DNA of 64,000 bases from Alcaligenes faecalis (lineage in GTDB: Bacteria; Pseudomonadota; Gammaproteobacteria; Burkholderiales; Burkholderiaceae_B): contig NZ_CP031747.1 of assembly GCF_005311025.1 (NCBI RefSeq), forward strand, positions 310,001-374,000, read 5' to 3'. The position numbers were made by a program, and so were the translations under genes. Below the pieces are notes generated by a model that did no database searches, was not told the origin of the DNA, and saw only the letters and a program-made list of their open reading frames with translations. Numbering within the stretch: the first letter of the stretch is position 1; each line of letters starts with the position of its first letter. This document shows, in pieces, positions 33,538 to 43,200 of the stretch.

Positions 33538-36464
33538 TATTTATTCTCCATCCCGGATGCAGCGTTCGAGGCGGATTGCAACGACGGCAGTTTGCGATAA
33601 AAACGTAGGGACTGGTGGGCCAGCGCGACCAGAATCAGGATGGTGGAACCAATCACCAGCATGAATACGCCAATGTCAAAGATCAGCGCACTGGAGGTAT
33701 GGACGTCGCCCACCAGGGGCAGGTGCAGATCCCAGCTTTGGGCAGACAGGAAGGGCTTGTTGAAGGCCCAGACCAGCATGGCAGCCACTCCGGCTGTCAG
33801 CAGACCCAAGCCAATCCAGGTTTGAGGCTGAATCAGAGGGCGGGACTCCATCCACACCACGCCGCTAACCATGTATTGCAGGATAATGCCGGTTGCCATG
33901 ATCAGGCCGCCCACAAAACCGCCACCGGGCAGGTTGTGCCCACGCAGCAGGAAGTACAGGGCGATCAGCGTGGAGATAGGCAGCAGCAGGCGCAGCAAGA
34001 CAGCTGGAATCTGCATGATGCCTTCTGGTAACGGTGTCTTGGGGTCCGGCTCCACAAAGACGGCTTCGCGGCTGTCCTTGACGTTCTGGCGACGGGCCAG
34101 AGGCTGGGCGATGGCTTCGATGGGTGGACGGAAGCGTCGCAGCAGCGCAAAGACCGTCAGGGCCACAATGCCCAGCACCACGATTTCGCCAAAGGTATCG
34201 AAGCCGCGGAAGTCCACCAGAATCACGTTCACCACGTTCGCGCCACCGCCCAGGGGCAGGGCCTTCTCGACAAAGAAGGGCGAGATGCCGCTGGGGTGAG
34301 GGCGTGTCATCATGGCGTAGGCCAGAGCGGCAATACCGCAACCGGCCAGAATGGCAATAATCAAGTCGCGGCTACGGCGGAACAGGGCACGACCACTATT
34401 GTCCTGGCCGCCAGGCATATCACTGACGCGTTGCGGCAACCAGCGCAGGCCCAGCAAAATCAGCACAACGGTGACCACTTCCACCGCCAACTGGGTCAGC
34501 GCCAGGTCAGGGGCGGAAAGCCAGGCAAAGGTCAGGCTGGTAACCAGTCCAGCGCCACCAGATAGCAGCAGGGAGGCCGGGCGGTGGAACTTGGCTTGAC
34601 GAGCCGCACCAATCGCGCAGGCAATTCCGACGGCCCACATCAGGGCAAAGAAGGGGTCGATGGGGGTGGAAATAGTGGACTTGAACCAGTTGCCGCGAAC
34701 CAGAGGCAGGGCAGCAACACAGATTGTGGCCACAATAATCAGCAAGGTCTGACGCTGCAAGCGTGGCGAGTAAAGCTTGCCCACGGCCCAGTTGGCTGCC
34801 ACTTCCAGATACTCCATGGCCAGCTCAAAGAAGCGTCGGCCATCAGCACGGGTCAGCAAAGGCGTACGGCCTTGGCGGTTCCTGTAGAAGCGGTTGATGA
34901 TCAGAACGAAGATCACACCCATGCCTGTTGCGACCAGACTCATGATCAGGGGCAGGTTGAAACCATGCCAGACGGCCAGGTCGTACTGGGGCATTTCTGC
35001 ACCCAAGATGGCGCTAGCTGCAGTATGCAAGAAGGGGCCAAAAGTCAGGCTGGGAATAATGCCGACCAAGAGACAGGTCAGTACCAGAATCGCGCTGGGG
35101 ATCAACATGCGGCGAGGCGGCTCGTGTGGCTCGCGGGGCAAGTCCTTGGCGACGGGGCCAAAAAACACCTGTGCAATAAAGCGCAAGGAGTAGGCCACGC
35201 TGAAGGAGCCCGCAATTACGGCCACCACGGGCAGAGCATATTCCCAGGTGTTGCCATTGCTGGCCAGAATGGTCTCGGCAAAGAACATTTCTTTGGAGAT
35301 GAAGCCATTCAATAGGGGCACACCGGCCATGGCAGCCGCCGCAACGGTAGCCAAGGTGGCAGTCAAGGGCATGGCGTGGCGCAAACCGGAAAGCCGGTTC
35401 AGGTTACGGGTACCGGTCTCGTGGTCCACGATACCGGCAGCCATGAACAGGGAGGCCTTGAACGTCGCGTGATTCATCATGTGAAACAGCGCCGCGACCA
35501 GAGCCAGTGGGCTGTTCAGGCCCAACAGCAAGGTAATCAGACCCAGGTGGCTGATGGTGGAATAGGCCAGTACGCCCTTCATGTCGCGCTGGAACATGGC
35601 CACATAAGCCCCCAGCGTCAGGGAACACAGACCAGCGCCGCCAATAATGACAGCCCATTCCGTGGTGCCCGACAGGGCAGGCCACAGGCGCGCCAGCAGG
35701 AATACCCCGGCCTTGACCATGGTGGCCGAGTGCAAATAGGCGGACACAGGTGTGGGGGCAGCCATGGCGTGAGGCAGCCAGATATGGAAGGGAAACTGCG
35801 CGCTTTTAGTGAGTGCACCCAAGGCAATCAGGATCAGCATCCCGGTATACCAGGGGTGATTGCGAATCTGCTCGCCCGACTCCAGTACCACACTCAGGTC
35901 GTAACTGCCGGCAGCCTGGCCCAGCATGAGCACGCCCGCCAGCAAGCAGAAACCGCCGGTTCCCGTAATGATCAGCGACATACGCGCACCCCGTCGCGCA
36001 TCCATGCGGTGATACCAGTAGGCAATCAGCATGAAGGAGGACAGACTGGTCAGCTCCCAGAACACGACCAGCTGGATCAGATTGCCCGACAGCACCACCC
36101 CCAGCATCGAGCCCATAAAGGCTTGCAGAAAGGAGAAAAAACGTCGGACCGGATCCTGGGCGGACAGGTAATAGTGCGCATAAAGGGCGATCAAGGCCCC
36201 CATGGCGGTAATGATGATACTGAAAAGCCAGGCATAGCCGTCCATGCGCAGCTTGAAGGTCAAGCCATGGGCGGGTATCCAGGAGCGTGACGACTCCAGC
36301 ACCTCTCCGCGAGCAATGTCCGGATAGGCGTAGAGAGTGAGTAAGGCGCACGTAACGGCGACAGCGCCTGCAAGAGATGCCTGGAGTTTGCGAGAGTTCG
36401 CGGGCATCAGGGAAGATAGCAAGCTACCGATAAACGGTAGAGCTAGGATCACGAGCAAATACAT
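33537..36464 (-). CDS. mrpA: Mrp antiporter subunit A fused to B (PhaAB type)
   Basis: A 975-residue NuoL-like subunit with about 20 helices. It has the antiporter core (FWELTSLSSFMLIAYW, KSAQFPFHIWLPHAMAAPTPVSAYLHSATM in two parts: KSAQFPFHIWLPHAM and TPVSAYLHSATM), then a NuoJ-like part and a C-terminal MrpB domain (from about 825: LPGGGFVGGLIMATGIILQY and DIGVFMLVIGSTILILVAL). The fusion marks the six-gene, group 2 (Pha) type of Mrp operon. These complexes exchange Na+ or K+ for protons and give alkali and salt tolerance. GGAG lies four bases before the ATG. Its promoter region is shared with divergent hemN. Confidence 0.94.
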   Translation of the reverse strand: MYLLVILALPFIGSLLSSLMPANSRKLQASLAGAVAVTCALLTLYAYPDIARGEVLESSRSWIPAHGLTFKLRMDGYAWLFSIIITAMGALIALYAHYYLSAQDPVRRFFSFLQAFMGSMLGVVLSGNLIQLVVFWELTSLSSFMLIAYWYHRMDARRGARMSLIITGTGGFCLLAGVLMLGQAAGSYDLSVVLESGEQIRNHPWYTGMLILIALGALTKSAQFPFHIWLPHAMAAPTPVSAYLHSATMVKAGVFLLARLWPALSGTTEWAVIIGGAGLCSLTLGAYVAMFQRDMKGVLAYSTISHLGLITLLLGLNSPLALVAALFHMMNHATFKASLFMAAGIVDHETGTRNLNRLSGLRHAMPLTATLATVAAAAMAGVPLLNGFISKEMFFAETILASNGNTWEYALPVVAVIAGSFSVAYSLRFIAQVFFGPVAKDLPREPHEPPRRMLIPSAILVLTCLLVGIIPSLTFGPFLHTAASAILGAEMPQYDLAVWHGFNLPLIMSLVATGMGVIFVLIINRFYRNRQGRTPLLTRADGRRFFELAMEYLEVAANWAVGKLYSPRLQRQTLLIIVATICVAALPLVRGNWFKSTISTPIDPFFALMWAVGIACAIGAARQAKFHRPASLLLSGGAGLVTSLTFAWLSAPDLALTQLAVEVVTVVLILLGLRWLPQRVSDMPGGQDNSGRALFRRSRDLIIAILAGCGIAALAYAMMTRPHPSGISPFFVEKALPLGGGANVVNVILVDFRGFDTFGEIVVLGIVALTVFALLRRFRPPIEAIAQPLARRQNVKDSREAVFVEPDPKTPLPEGIMQIPAVLLRLLLPISTLIALYFLLRGHNLPGGGFVGGLIMATGIILQYMVSGVVWMESRPLIQPQTWIGLGLLTAGVAAMLVWAFNKPFLSAQSWDLHLPLVGDVHTSSALIFDIGVFMLVIGSTILILVALAHQSLRFYRKLPSLQSASNAASGMENK

Positions 36465-36573
36465 CTGACTCCAACAGGCGGTAATTTAGGCGGCTAGCGC
36501 TTAATAATACGATATATGAAGCTAAATTCAGCCCAACAGCGATAAAAAAAGCGTTTTTTTAGTTATTGCGGCC

Positions 36574-36587
36574 TTGATGCAGGTCAA
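36574..36587 (+). promoter_or_regulatory. FNR/ANR box upstream of hemN
   Basis: TTGATGCAGGTCAA is a near-perfect TTGAT-N4-ATCAA site with one mismatch. A -10-like CACAAT at 36610-36615 gives a start near 36622 if the box is centred at -41.5, 39 bases before the hemN start. This is the usual arrangement for hemN activation at low oxygen. Confidence 0.85.
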
Positions 36588-36660
36588 GCGCATGCTTGAG
36601 GTTTTCTCTCACAATGAATGCTTGACTAGAAGAAACAGGTCTCGTGCAGGAGGACCCTTT

Positions 36661-38082
36661 ATGCCGCAAACACTGGAAGCATCGGATGCCAGCGCCCCCA
36701 CCGCGCCGGATATCGAAATCTCTGAAGCCCTGATCCGGCGTTTTGATCGTTCCGGGCCTCGCTATACCTCCTATCCCACTGCAGATCGTTTTTTTCAGGA
36801 CTTTCCTGCTCAGCCTTATATTCACGAATTATCGCGGCGCGCCTTGAGCAGCAGTAATCCGCCTCTGTCGGTTTACCTGCATATTCCGTTTTGTCAGTCG
36901 CTTTGCTACTTCTGTGCCTGCAACAAGATCATCACTCAGGATCGTAGCAAGAGCGAGCAGTACCTGGATTACCTGCTGCGCGAAATTGATATGGTCACCC
37001 AATATATGGGTGAAGACCGGCGCACCGAACAACTGCATTTGGGCGGCGGCTCGCCCACTTTCCTGGACAATGAACAGTTGGCCCGCTTGATGGCCAAGCT
37101 CAAGGAGCAGTTCGCGTTCACGGACGATGCCGAACTGGGCATCGAGATCGACCCGCGTACCTTGGCGGAAGGCACGCTCCAGAACTTGGCGGCTCTGGGT
37201 TTTAACCGTACCAGCTTCGGGGTGCAGGATTTTGACCCCAATGTGCAAAAAGCGATCAACCGTATTCAGCCCTTCGAAATGGTCAAACGCGCCATTGAAG
37301 AAAGCCGGGCTGCCGGTTTCCAGTCCATCAACACGGACCTGATCTACGGTCTGCCTTTGCAGACCCTGGAAAGCTTTGCCATCACCATTGACTCCTTGGT
37401 GCAACTGCGACCAGATCGCATCGCTCTGTATAACTACGCGCACTTGCCAACACGCTTCAAGGCTCAGCGTTTAATCAATGAAGAAGAGTTGCCCGATGCC
37501 GATCAGCGTCTGCAACTGTTCTTGATGTCTTCGCAGCGTCTGCTGGATGCAGGTTATGTCTATATCGGTCTGGACCACTTTGCCTTGCCGACTGACGAGC
37601 TGAATCTGGCCCGTCTGGACGGCAGTCTGCACCGCAACTTCCAGGGCTATACCACCCGCGCAGCCTGTGATCTGGTCTCTTTTGGCGTGTCGTCCATTGG
37701 TCAGGTGGGCACCATGCATGTGCAAAATGCCCGCAGCCTGCGCAATTACTACGCCGATATAGACCGGGGGCGTTTGCCTATCGAGCGGGGTATTGTGATG
37801 CAGCAGGATGATCGCCTGCGGGCGGAAGTCATCATGCATTTGATGTGCAGCATGCCAGTGCCTATCTTGCGTCTGGAAGCGCGTTACGGCATTGATTTTG
37901 CCAGCTACTTCTCTGCCGAGCTGCAAGAGCTCAACAGCTATGCCGACGCTGGCTTGCTGACAGTCGATGCCCAATCCATCCAGGTTCTGCCCAAAGGTCG
38001 TTTGTTTGTGCGCGCCTACAGCATGGTGTTCGACAAGTACTTGAGCCAGGAAAGCGGTGCGCGCTATTCCCGTCTGATTTAA
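36661..38082 (+). CDS. hemN: Oxygen-independent coproporphyrinogen III oxidase
   Basis: HemN is a radical SAM enzyme that decarboxylates coproporphyrinogen III to protoporphyrinogen IX without oxygen. The 473-residue protein has the cluster-binding C78-x3-C82-x2-C85-x-C87 (PFCQSLCYFCACNK), GGGSPTFL, and the HemN motif RTSFGVQDFDPNVQKAINRIQP (as RTSFGVQDFDPNVQ). A C-terminal HemN domain follows. ATG 36661 has AGGAGGA just upstream and gives the family length. It stands alone and would supply heme for the anaerobic cytochromes encoded earlier in the window. Confidence 0.96.
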   Translation: MPQTLEASDASAPTAPDIEISEALIRRFDRSGPRYTSYPTADRFFQDFPAQPYIHELSRRALSSSNPPLSVYLHIPFCQSLCYFCACNKIITQDRSKSEQYLDYLLREIDMVTQYMGEDRRTEQLHLGGGSPTFLDNEQLARLMAKLKEQFAFTDDAELGIEIDPRTLAEGTLQNLAALGFNRTSFGVQDFDPNVQKAINRIQPFEMVKRAIEESRAAGFQSINTDLIYGLPLQTLESFAITIDSLVQLRPDRIALYNYAHLPTRFKAQRLINEEELPDADQRLQLFLMSSQRLLDAGYVYIGLDHFALPTDELNLARLDGSLHRNFQGYTTRAACDLVSFGVSSIGQVGTMHVQNARSLRNYYADIDRGRLPIERGIVMQQDDRLRAEVIMHLMCSMPVPILRLEARYGIDFASYFSAELQELNSYADAGLLTVDAQSIQVLPKGRLFVRAYSMVFDKYLSQESGARYSRLI

Positions 38083-38086
38083 CACA

Positions 38087-38110
38087 GTGGCCGTCCTTGC
38101 AGACGGCCAC
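38087..38110 (+). terminator. Hairpin after hemN
   Basis: GTGGCCGTC and GACGGCCAC form a 9-bp perfect stem around CTTGCA, five bases after the hemN stop. The following bases (GATTCTATTG) are only weakly T-rich. Confidence 0.55.
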
Positions 38111-38180
38111 GATTCTATTGCCCTGTTTCTGGTCCCGACGTGGCCGGCAGGTTCTTGCATCAACCTAAGGTATCAACATC

Positions 38181-39353
38181 GTGCTAAAGACGGATTTACG
38201 TCTCATGTCCCTGAAGGGAAAACTGCTTTTGCCTATTGTTCAAGGCGGCATGGGAGTCGGTATTTCGGCGTCCCGGCTGGCCGGTACTGTGGCCGCATTG
38301 GGCGGGCTGGGGACGATCTCCAGCGTGGATTTACGGCGTCATCACGAAGACCTGATGGACAGCACCCAGGGTGATGTCGAAAAAGGCGTGGTCGATGCAG
38401 CCAATTTGCAGGCCCTGGACCGCGAAATCAATCGTGCCCGAGAGCGTTCTGGTGGCAACGGTGGCATCGCCGTCAATATCATGAAGGCTGTCTCGCAGTA
38501 TCCCGAGTATGTGCGTCAATCTTGCGAAAGCGGGGCAGATGCCGTGGTGGTGGGCGCTGGCCTGCCGCTGGATTTGCCTGAGCTGGTTCAGGATCATCCG
38601 AAAGTTGCCTTGATTCCAATCTTGTCGGATGTGCGCGGCGTCACTTTACTGGTGAAGAAATGGCTGCGCCGCAAGCGTTTGCCGGATGCAGTCGTTCTGG
38701 AAAATCCCCGTTTTGCCGCAGGCCACCTGGGGGCCGCCGACGACCAATCCTTGAACAAACCTGAATATGCTTTCCAACGCGTTCTGGAAGGCTGCCGTGC
38801 CTTGTTTCGCGAGTTGGGCCTGGAGGCCGAGCGTATTCCCTTGATCGCTGCAGGCGGGATTCACCGTCCTGAACAACTGCGTCAATTAATGGATTGGGGT
38901 GCAGATGGTGTGCAAATGGGCACTGCCTTTGCCGTCACTGAAGAAGGTGATGCGCATGAGAACTTCAAGCGCGTGTTGCTGGATGCCGAGCCCAAGGACA
39001 TCGTGACCTTTATGAGCGTGGCCGGACTGCCTGCCCGTGCCGTGCGTACGCCCTGGCTGGATGCTTACCTGCATAAAGAGCAAAAGCTGCAATCGGTGGC
39101 ACGCGAGCGTGCTTGCACGGAAGGTTTTGACTGCCTGGCGCATTGCGGCTTGCGCGATGGCGTGCAACGCCATGGTCAGTTTTGCATTGACCGTCAGCTG
39201 GCCTATGCCCTGAAAGGTGATGTACAGCGCGGTCTGTTCTTCCGTAGTTCCGAAGCCTTGCCTTTTGGCAAAGCCATGAAATCGGTGCGCGAGCTGATGG
39301 ACTATATGTTGAATGGCCGCAGCAAAACGCCGGGCGTGGTTCCTGCGGCCTAA
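38181..39353 (+). CDS. FMN-dependent nitronate monooxygenase/2-nitropropane dioxygenase-like enzyme
   Basis: A 390-residue TIM-barrel flavoprotein of the nitronate monooxygenase/FabK superfamily. The FMN-binding start PIVQGGMGVGIS, AVNIMKAV, GADAVVVGAG, the phosphate-binding AAGGIHRPEQL and MGTAFAVTEE are visible. A C-terminal segment with three Cys (RERACTEGFDCLAHCGLRDG) is unlike the simple class I enzymes and may bind a metal or form a lid; its role is inferred. The start is GTG 38181 with AAGG upstream. Candidate substrates are alkyl nitronates or a quinone/enoyl compound. Confidence 0.82.
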   Translation: MLKTDLRLMSLKGKLLLPIVQGGMGVGISASRLAGTVAALGGLGTISSVDLRRHHEDLMDSTQGDVEKGVVDAANLQALDREINRARERSGGNGGIAVNIMKAVSQYPEYVRQSCESGADAVVVGAGLPLDLPELVQDHPKVALIPILSDVRGVTLLVKKWLRRKRLPDAVVLENPRFAAGHLGAADDQSLNKPEYAFQRVLEGCRALFRELGLEAERIPLIAAGGIHRPEQLRQLMDWGADGVQMGTAFAVTEEGDAHENFKRVLLDAEPKDIVTFMSVAGLPARAVRTPWLDAYLHKEQKLQSVARERACTEGFDCLAHCGLRDGVQRHGQFCIDRQLAYALKGDVQRGLFFRSSEALPFGKAMKSVRELMDYMLNGRSKTPGVVPAA

Positions 39354-39358
39354 ACGGG

Positions 39359-39379
39359 ATCAAGGGCTTAGCCCTTGAT
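39359..39379 (+). terminator. Inverted repeat at the convergent stop codons
   Basis: ATCAAGGGC and GCCCTTGAT form a 9-bp stem whose TTA loop is the complement of the reverse gene's stop codon. It begins six bases after the forward stop and is followed by only three T residues, so it is a weak terminator candidate. Confidence 0.45.
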
Positions 39380-39904
39380 TTCGCGTATCAAGCCTTCCTC
39401 ACCGCCATCAATGGTGTGGACGGCTTCCTTCCTTTGTGTCTCCAGTGCCAGGCGACGGGCAATTTCATAGCATTCTTCAATATGCTGGTTGCCGACTTTG
39501 CGCAGCACTACAAAGCTGATGGAAGCGGAAATGGCGCTGCCTATCAAAGGCACATATTTGGCGCCGTATTTCCCGGCCAGTTTCTTTGCTCCCAGACGCA
39601 CCAGAATATTGACCACGCGATCTGTAGTCAGCACGCGTCCCACCATGCCCAGGCCCATACTGGTTCCCCCCACGACCACCAGCTTTTTCAGCTCCGGGCT
39701 CAGGGCGTCCACATCGTTGGCTGTCAAGCCGAAGCGCGCATTGATGATGGGGATGACTTTCATCAGAATCGCCACATCCGTACCCACATCCACACCAGGG
39801 ATGGGCACCACGGCTGCCGCTGCTGACAGCAGAGCGCGCCGACTGATTAGTTTGCGACATTCCTCGCGGGTTTTATCCAGTTCCTGCAGTGTCATCGTGC
39901 TCAT
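39368..39904 (-). CDS. Uncharacterised membrane-associated protein (DUF697-like)
   Basis: A 178-residue protein with a polar N-terminus (ELDKTREECRKLISRRALLS), an Ala/Val/Pro-rich hydrophobic segment VVPIPGVDVGTDVAILMKVI, another hydrophobic stretch (GSAISASISFVVLRKVG) and a charged tail. The PIPGVDVGTDVAI pattern is like DUF697-type domains, some of which follow GTPase domains; no GTPase motif is present here. Function is unknown. CAGGAC precedes ATG 39904. Its stop codon lies in the loop of an inverted repeat that may end the converging gene. Confidence 0.65.
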   Translation of the reverse strand: MSTMTLQELDKTREECRKLISRRALLSAAAAVVPIPGVDVGTDVAILMKVIPIINARFGLTANDVDALSPELKKLVVVGGTSMGLGMVGRVLTTDRVVNILVRLGAKKLAGKYGAKYVPLIGSAISASISFVVLRKVGNQHIEECYEIARRLALETQRKEAVHTIDGGEEGLIREIKG

Positions 39905-40052
39905 GTGTCTGTCCTGAAATCTAAGCGGATTGATCGTGCAAGCCTTAACGCATATGGGGCGAGTACCGTGCTTTTCCAGTGACTGCCTGGGCAATTATGT
40001 TTCTTATCGTAGTGGATGCCGCCAGTTTGGGGAAAAAAGCAGGGTATTGGTC

Positions 40053-40079
40053 GCATTTGAAATTTTTTCTTTCAAATGC
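40053..40079. repeat. AT-rich inverted repeat in the gap before the macroglobulin gene
   Basis: GCATTTGAAA and TTTCAAATGC form a perfect 10-bp dyad around TTTTTTC. It lies in a 343-base gene-free stretch between divergent genes, about 170 bases before the macroglobulin start and 150 before the DUF697-like start. The sequence is AT-rich compared with its surroundings, as expected of a promoter region. No T-run follows either arm. Confidence 0.5.
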
Positions 40080-40247
40080 CATGAATGCTTCTACAAACGG
40101 GTGTCGTGAACAATTGAAGCCCGGTGTCTTTTTCTGTTGCACTTGGTGGCATTCTTTATGCGCTTTCGGGGCTATTCAGACACGCTCAGAGGGTCTGATT
40201 TCTATTAAACTGGCGCCGAAAATAGCACATTCCATAGGGGAAGAACG

Positions 40248-43200
40248 ATGCATCGCCAGTCTTTGCTGGGTTTGATGTTCTTGCTGGGTGTCAGTAGCGC
40301 CCAAGCCATTACGATAAGCAGTTTCTCGCCCCAAGGGGCGACATCGGATTTGCGGGATGTCAAAGTCACCTTTGCCACACCCGCAGTTCATTTTGGGGAT
40401 TCGCAATTGCCTGCACCCGTTCAGGTGCAGTGTGATGATCCTTTGGTAGTCGGTCAGGGCCGTTGGCTTGATTCGCGCCGCTGGATTTATGAATTCGACG
40501 AGCGTCCAGGACCAGGCTTGAGTTGTACGGCCGTCGTGTCCAAAAGTTTTCGCAGCATCAATAATGAAGCGATTAGCGGACCGGCTCAATATCGTTTTAA
40601 TTCAGGCGGCGCCATTCTGGAAAGCAACCGCCCGTATTACAACATTATTGATGAAGACCAGGTCTTTCTATTCAGCTTCAATGCGCCGGTTAATAGCGCC
40701 TCTTTAGTCAAGAACGGCTATTGCCGGGTAGAGGGTATTGGCGAGCGTATTGGCTTGAAAGCCATTGAGGGTGCCGAGCGCGACGCCATGGTTCGCGCCG
40801 AGTTCTATGTGGACGAGGTAGACGACCGATACCAGGCCGTCCAGTGTGCGCGTCCCCTGCCAGCGGATGCCAGCGTGTCGGTGGTGCTGGAGCCGGGCAT
40901 CATGACGCAGATTGAAAATCGCAAGGGCGTCCCTAATACGGACCGCTATACCTACGATTACAACGTGCGCCCCGAGTTTACCGCCTCGCTCACTTGCATG
41001 CGTGAGCGCGCAGAAGCGCCTTGCACGCCGGTTGGCAGCTTCGGTGTTCAGTTCTCTGCGCCCGTCGCTTACGAGTACTTGAGCCAGATTCGTTTGGAAG
41101 CCGGCAAGCAGGTTTGGGAACCCAAGTCTGATAGTGACGAGGCATGGCAGGATCGTGGGCCTGGCCAGTACGTGCGTTTCGAGGGTCCTTTCCCTGAAAA
41201 CGCCAAGCTGACAGTCAAGATTCCGGACAGCCTGACGGACGACGCAGGTCGCCGCCTGAAGAACCCGCAAGTGCTGAGCAACGGCATGAGCACCACGACC
41301 TATCCGCCGCTGGTGAAGTTTGCGGTGGAGCCTTTCGGGATTGTGGAGCGTTTCGGCCATGCGGATCGTGACGGATCGGACGATTCCGATCCGCCAGCCA
41401 TTGGCTTGAGCCTGCGTAATGTCGAAGCCAATCTGACAACTCAGCAAATGCTGGTGTCCGCCGGTCAGGTGGGGGCTCTTGCCGTGAAGGACGACAAGGA
41501 AGTTCTGACCTGGTTCTCCCGTCTGCGTCAGCTGAACTATTCCTGGTCGGTCACCCCCGACTATCTGAAGACCATGATGGGCAGTGACTTCCATGTCACC
41601 GCTCCTTTGAATGAGAACGGCTACCTGGATCTGCGTGCCCAGCCCCTGTTGCAAGGCAAGGATCTGAAGAAGCTGGACTTGCCCGGCATGGATCAAAAAG
41701 GCGAGCGTCCTTTTGAATTGATTGGCGTGCCGCTGAAAGAGCCTGGTTTCCATGTTCTGGAAGTCGCTTCTCCACGTCTGGGAGCTTCCTTGCTGGAGGC
41801 GGCCGGTACCATGTACGTGCGTAGCTCTGTGCTGGTGACCAACCTGGGTGTGCATATCAAGAAAGGTGGTGACGATTTGCTGGTCTGGGTCACGACACTG
41901 GATGATGCCAAAGTCGTGCCCGGCGCGAAAATTCGCGTGATGAACTGCCGTGGTGAAGAGCTGCTGCAAGGTGAAACAGACGAGAATGGGATGTTCCATC
42001 ACCCGCAGGCGGTGTCCAGCCCGGATTACTGCCAGGAAACCAGCTTGTCCGGTTTGTTCGTGACGGCGCGAATCGACAAGAACAACCCCATGGCTCGTGG
42101 TAAAGATGATTTCAGCTTTGCCTTGAGCGAGTGGAATTCGGGTATCGAGCCTTGGCGCTTCAATGTGCCTTACAACTGGGGCGGTCGCGATGAGGCCATT
42201 GCTCACACTGTGATGGATCGCAATCTGTTCCGTGCGGGTGAAGTGGCCCATATGAAACACTATGTACGCGAACGCGTACGTGACGGTTTCAAGGCTCCAG
42301 CTCGCTATCCCGACACCATGATTGTCGAGCACGATGGCAGCGGCAAGCGAATTGAGCTGCCCTTGAAGTGGCAAAAGACAGCGGCAGGCAGCGTATTTGC
42401 TCTGACCGACTGGAAAATCCCCAAGGACGCCGAGCTGGGTGTGTATCGCTTGCGAACCGAAGGCGAGGATCAGTACTTCAACTTCGGCGAGTTCCGCGTA
42501 GAGCAGTTCAAGTTGCCTGTGTTGGGCGGCAGTATCAAGCTGGGTGACGGTCAGGATCGTCCTTATCTGGTCAAACCCAAAGAACTGCAGGCCGACCTGC
42601 AGTTGCAGTATCTGTCTGGTGGCCCGGCTGATTACTTGCCGGTTCAGTTGTCGGCGGTTGTCCGCTCGGCAGGAACGTCCTTCAGCGCCTATGACGATTT
42701 CAGCTTTGTCCCTCCCGAGAAGGTTGAACAGTCTGATGTCTCGGACTCCCGTGTTTTCCTGAACAAGAAGCGCTTTCAGCTGGATGCACAGGGTGGTTTG
42801 CGTGCCACGCTGGATGAGTTGCCTGCGGTGGATCGTCCTTCCGAATTTCTGGTAGAAGCCACTTTTGCCGATCCGAACGGTGAAATTCAAACCTTGACCC
42901 AAACCGTGTCCGTATGGCCGGCCGATGTAGTGGTGGGTCTGCGTGCAGGTAGCTGGTTGGCAGCCGGTTCGTCCACCAAGCTCTCGGCTATCGCGGTGAG
43001 CCCGGACGGCAAGCCACTGAAAAACGTGCCTGTGCGTATTGAGGCGGCCAATGTGCAGCGTTTCTCGATCCGCAAGCGTATGGTGGGTGGCTTCTACAGC
43101 TACGACAATCAGGAGCAGCGCGAAGACCTGGGCACGATCTGCGAAGGTCGCAGCGACGATCAGGGTCTGGTGCAGTGTGATGTGAAACTGGAGAAGGGCG

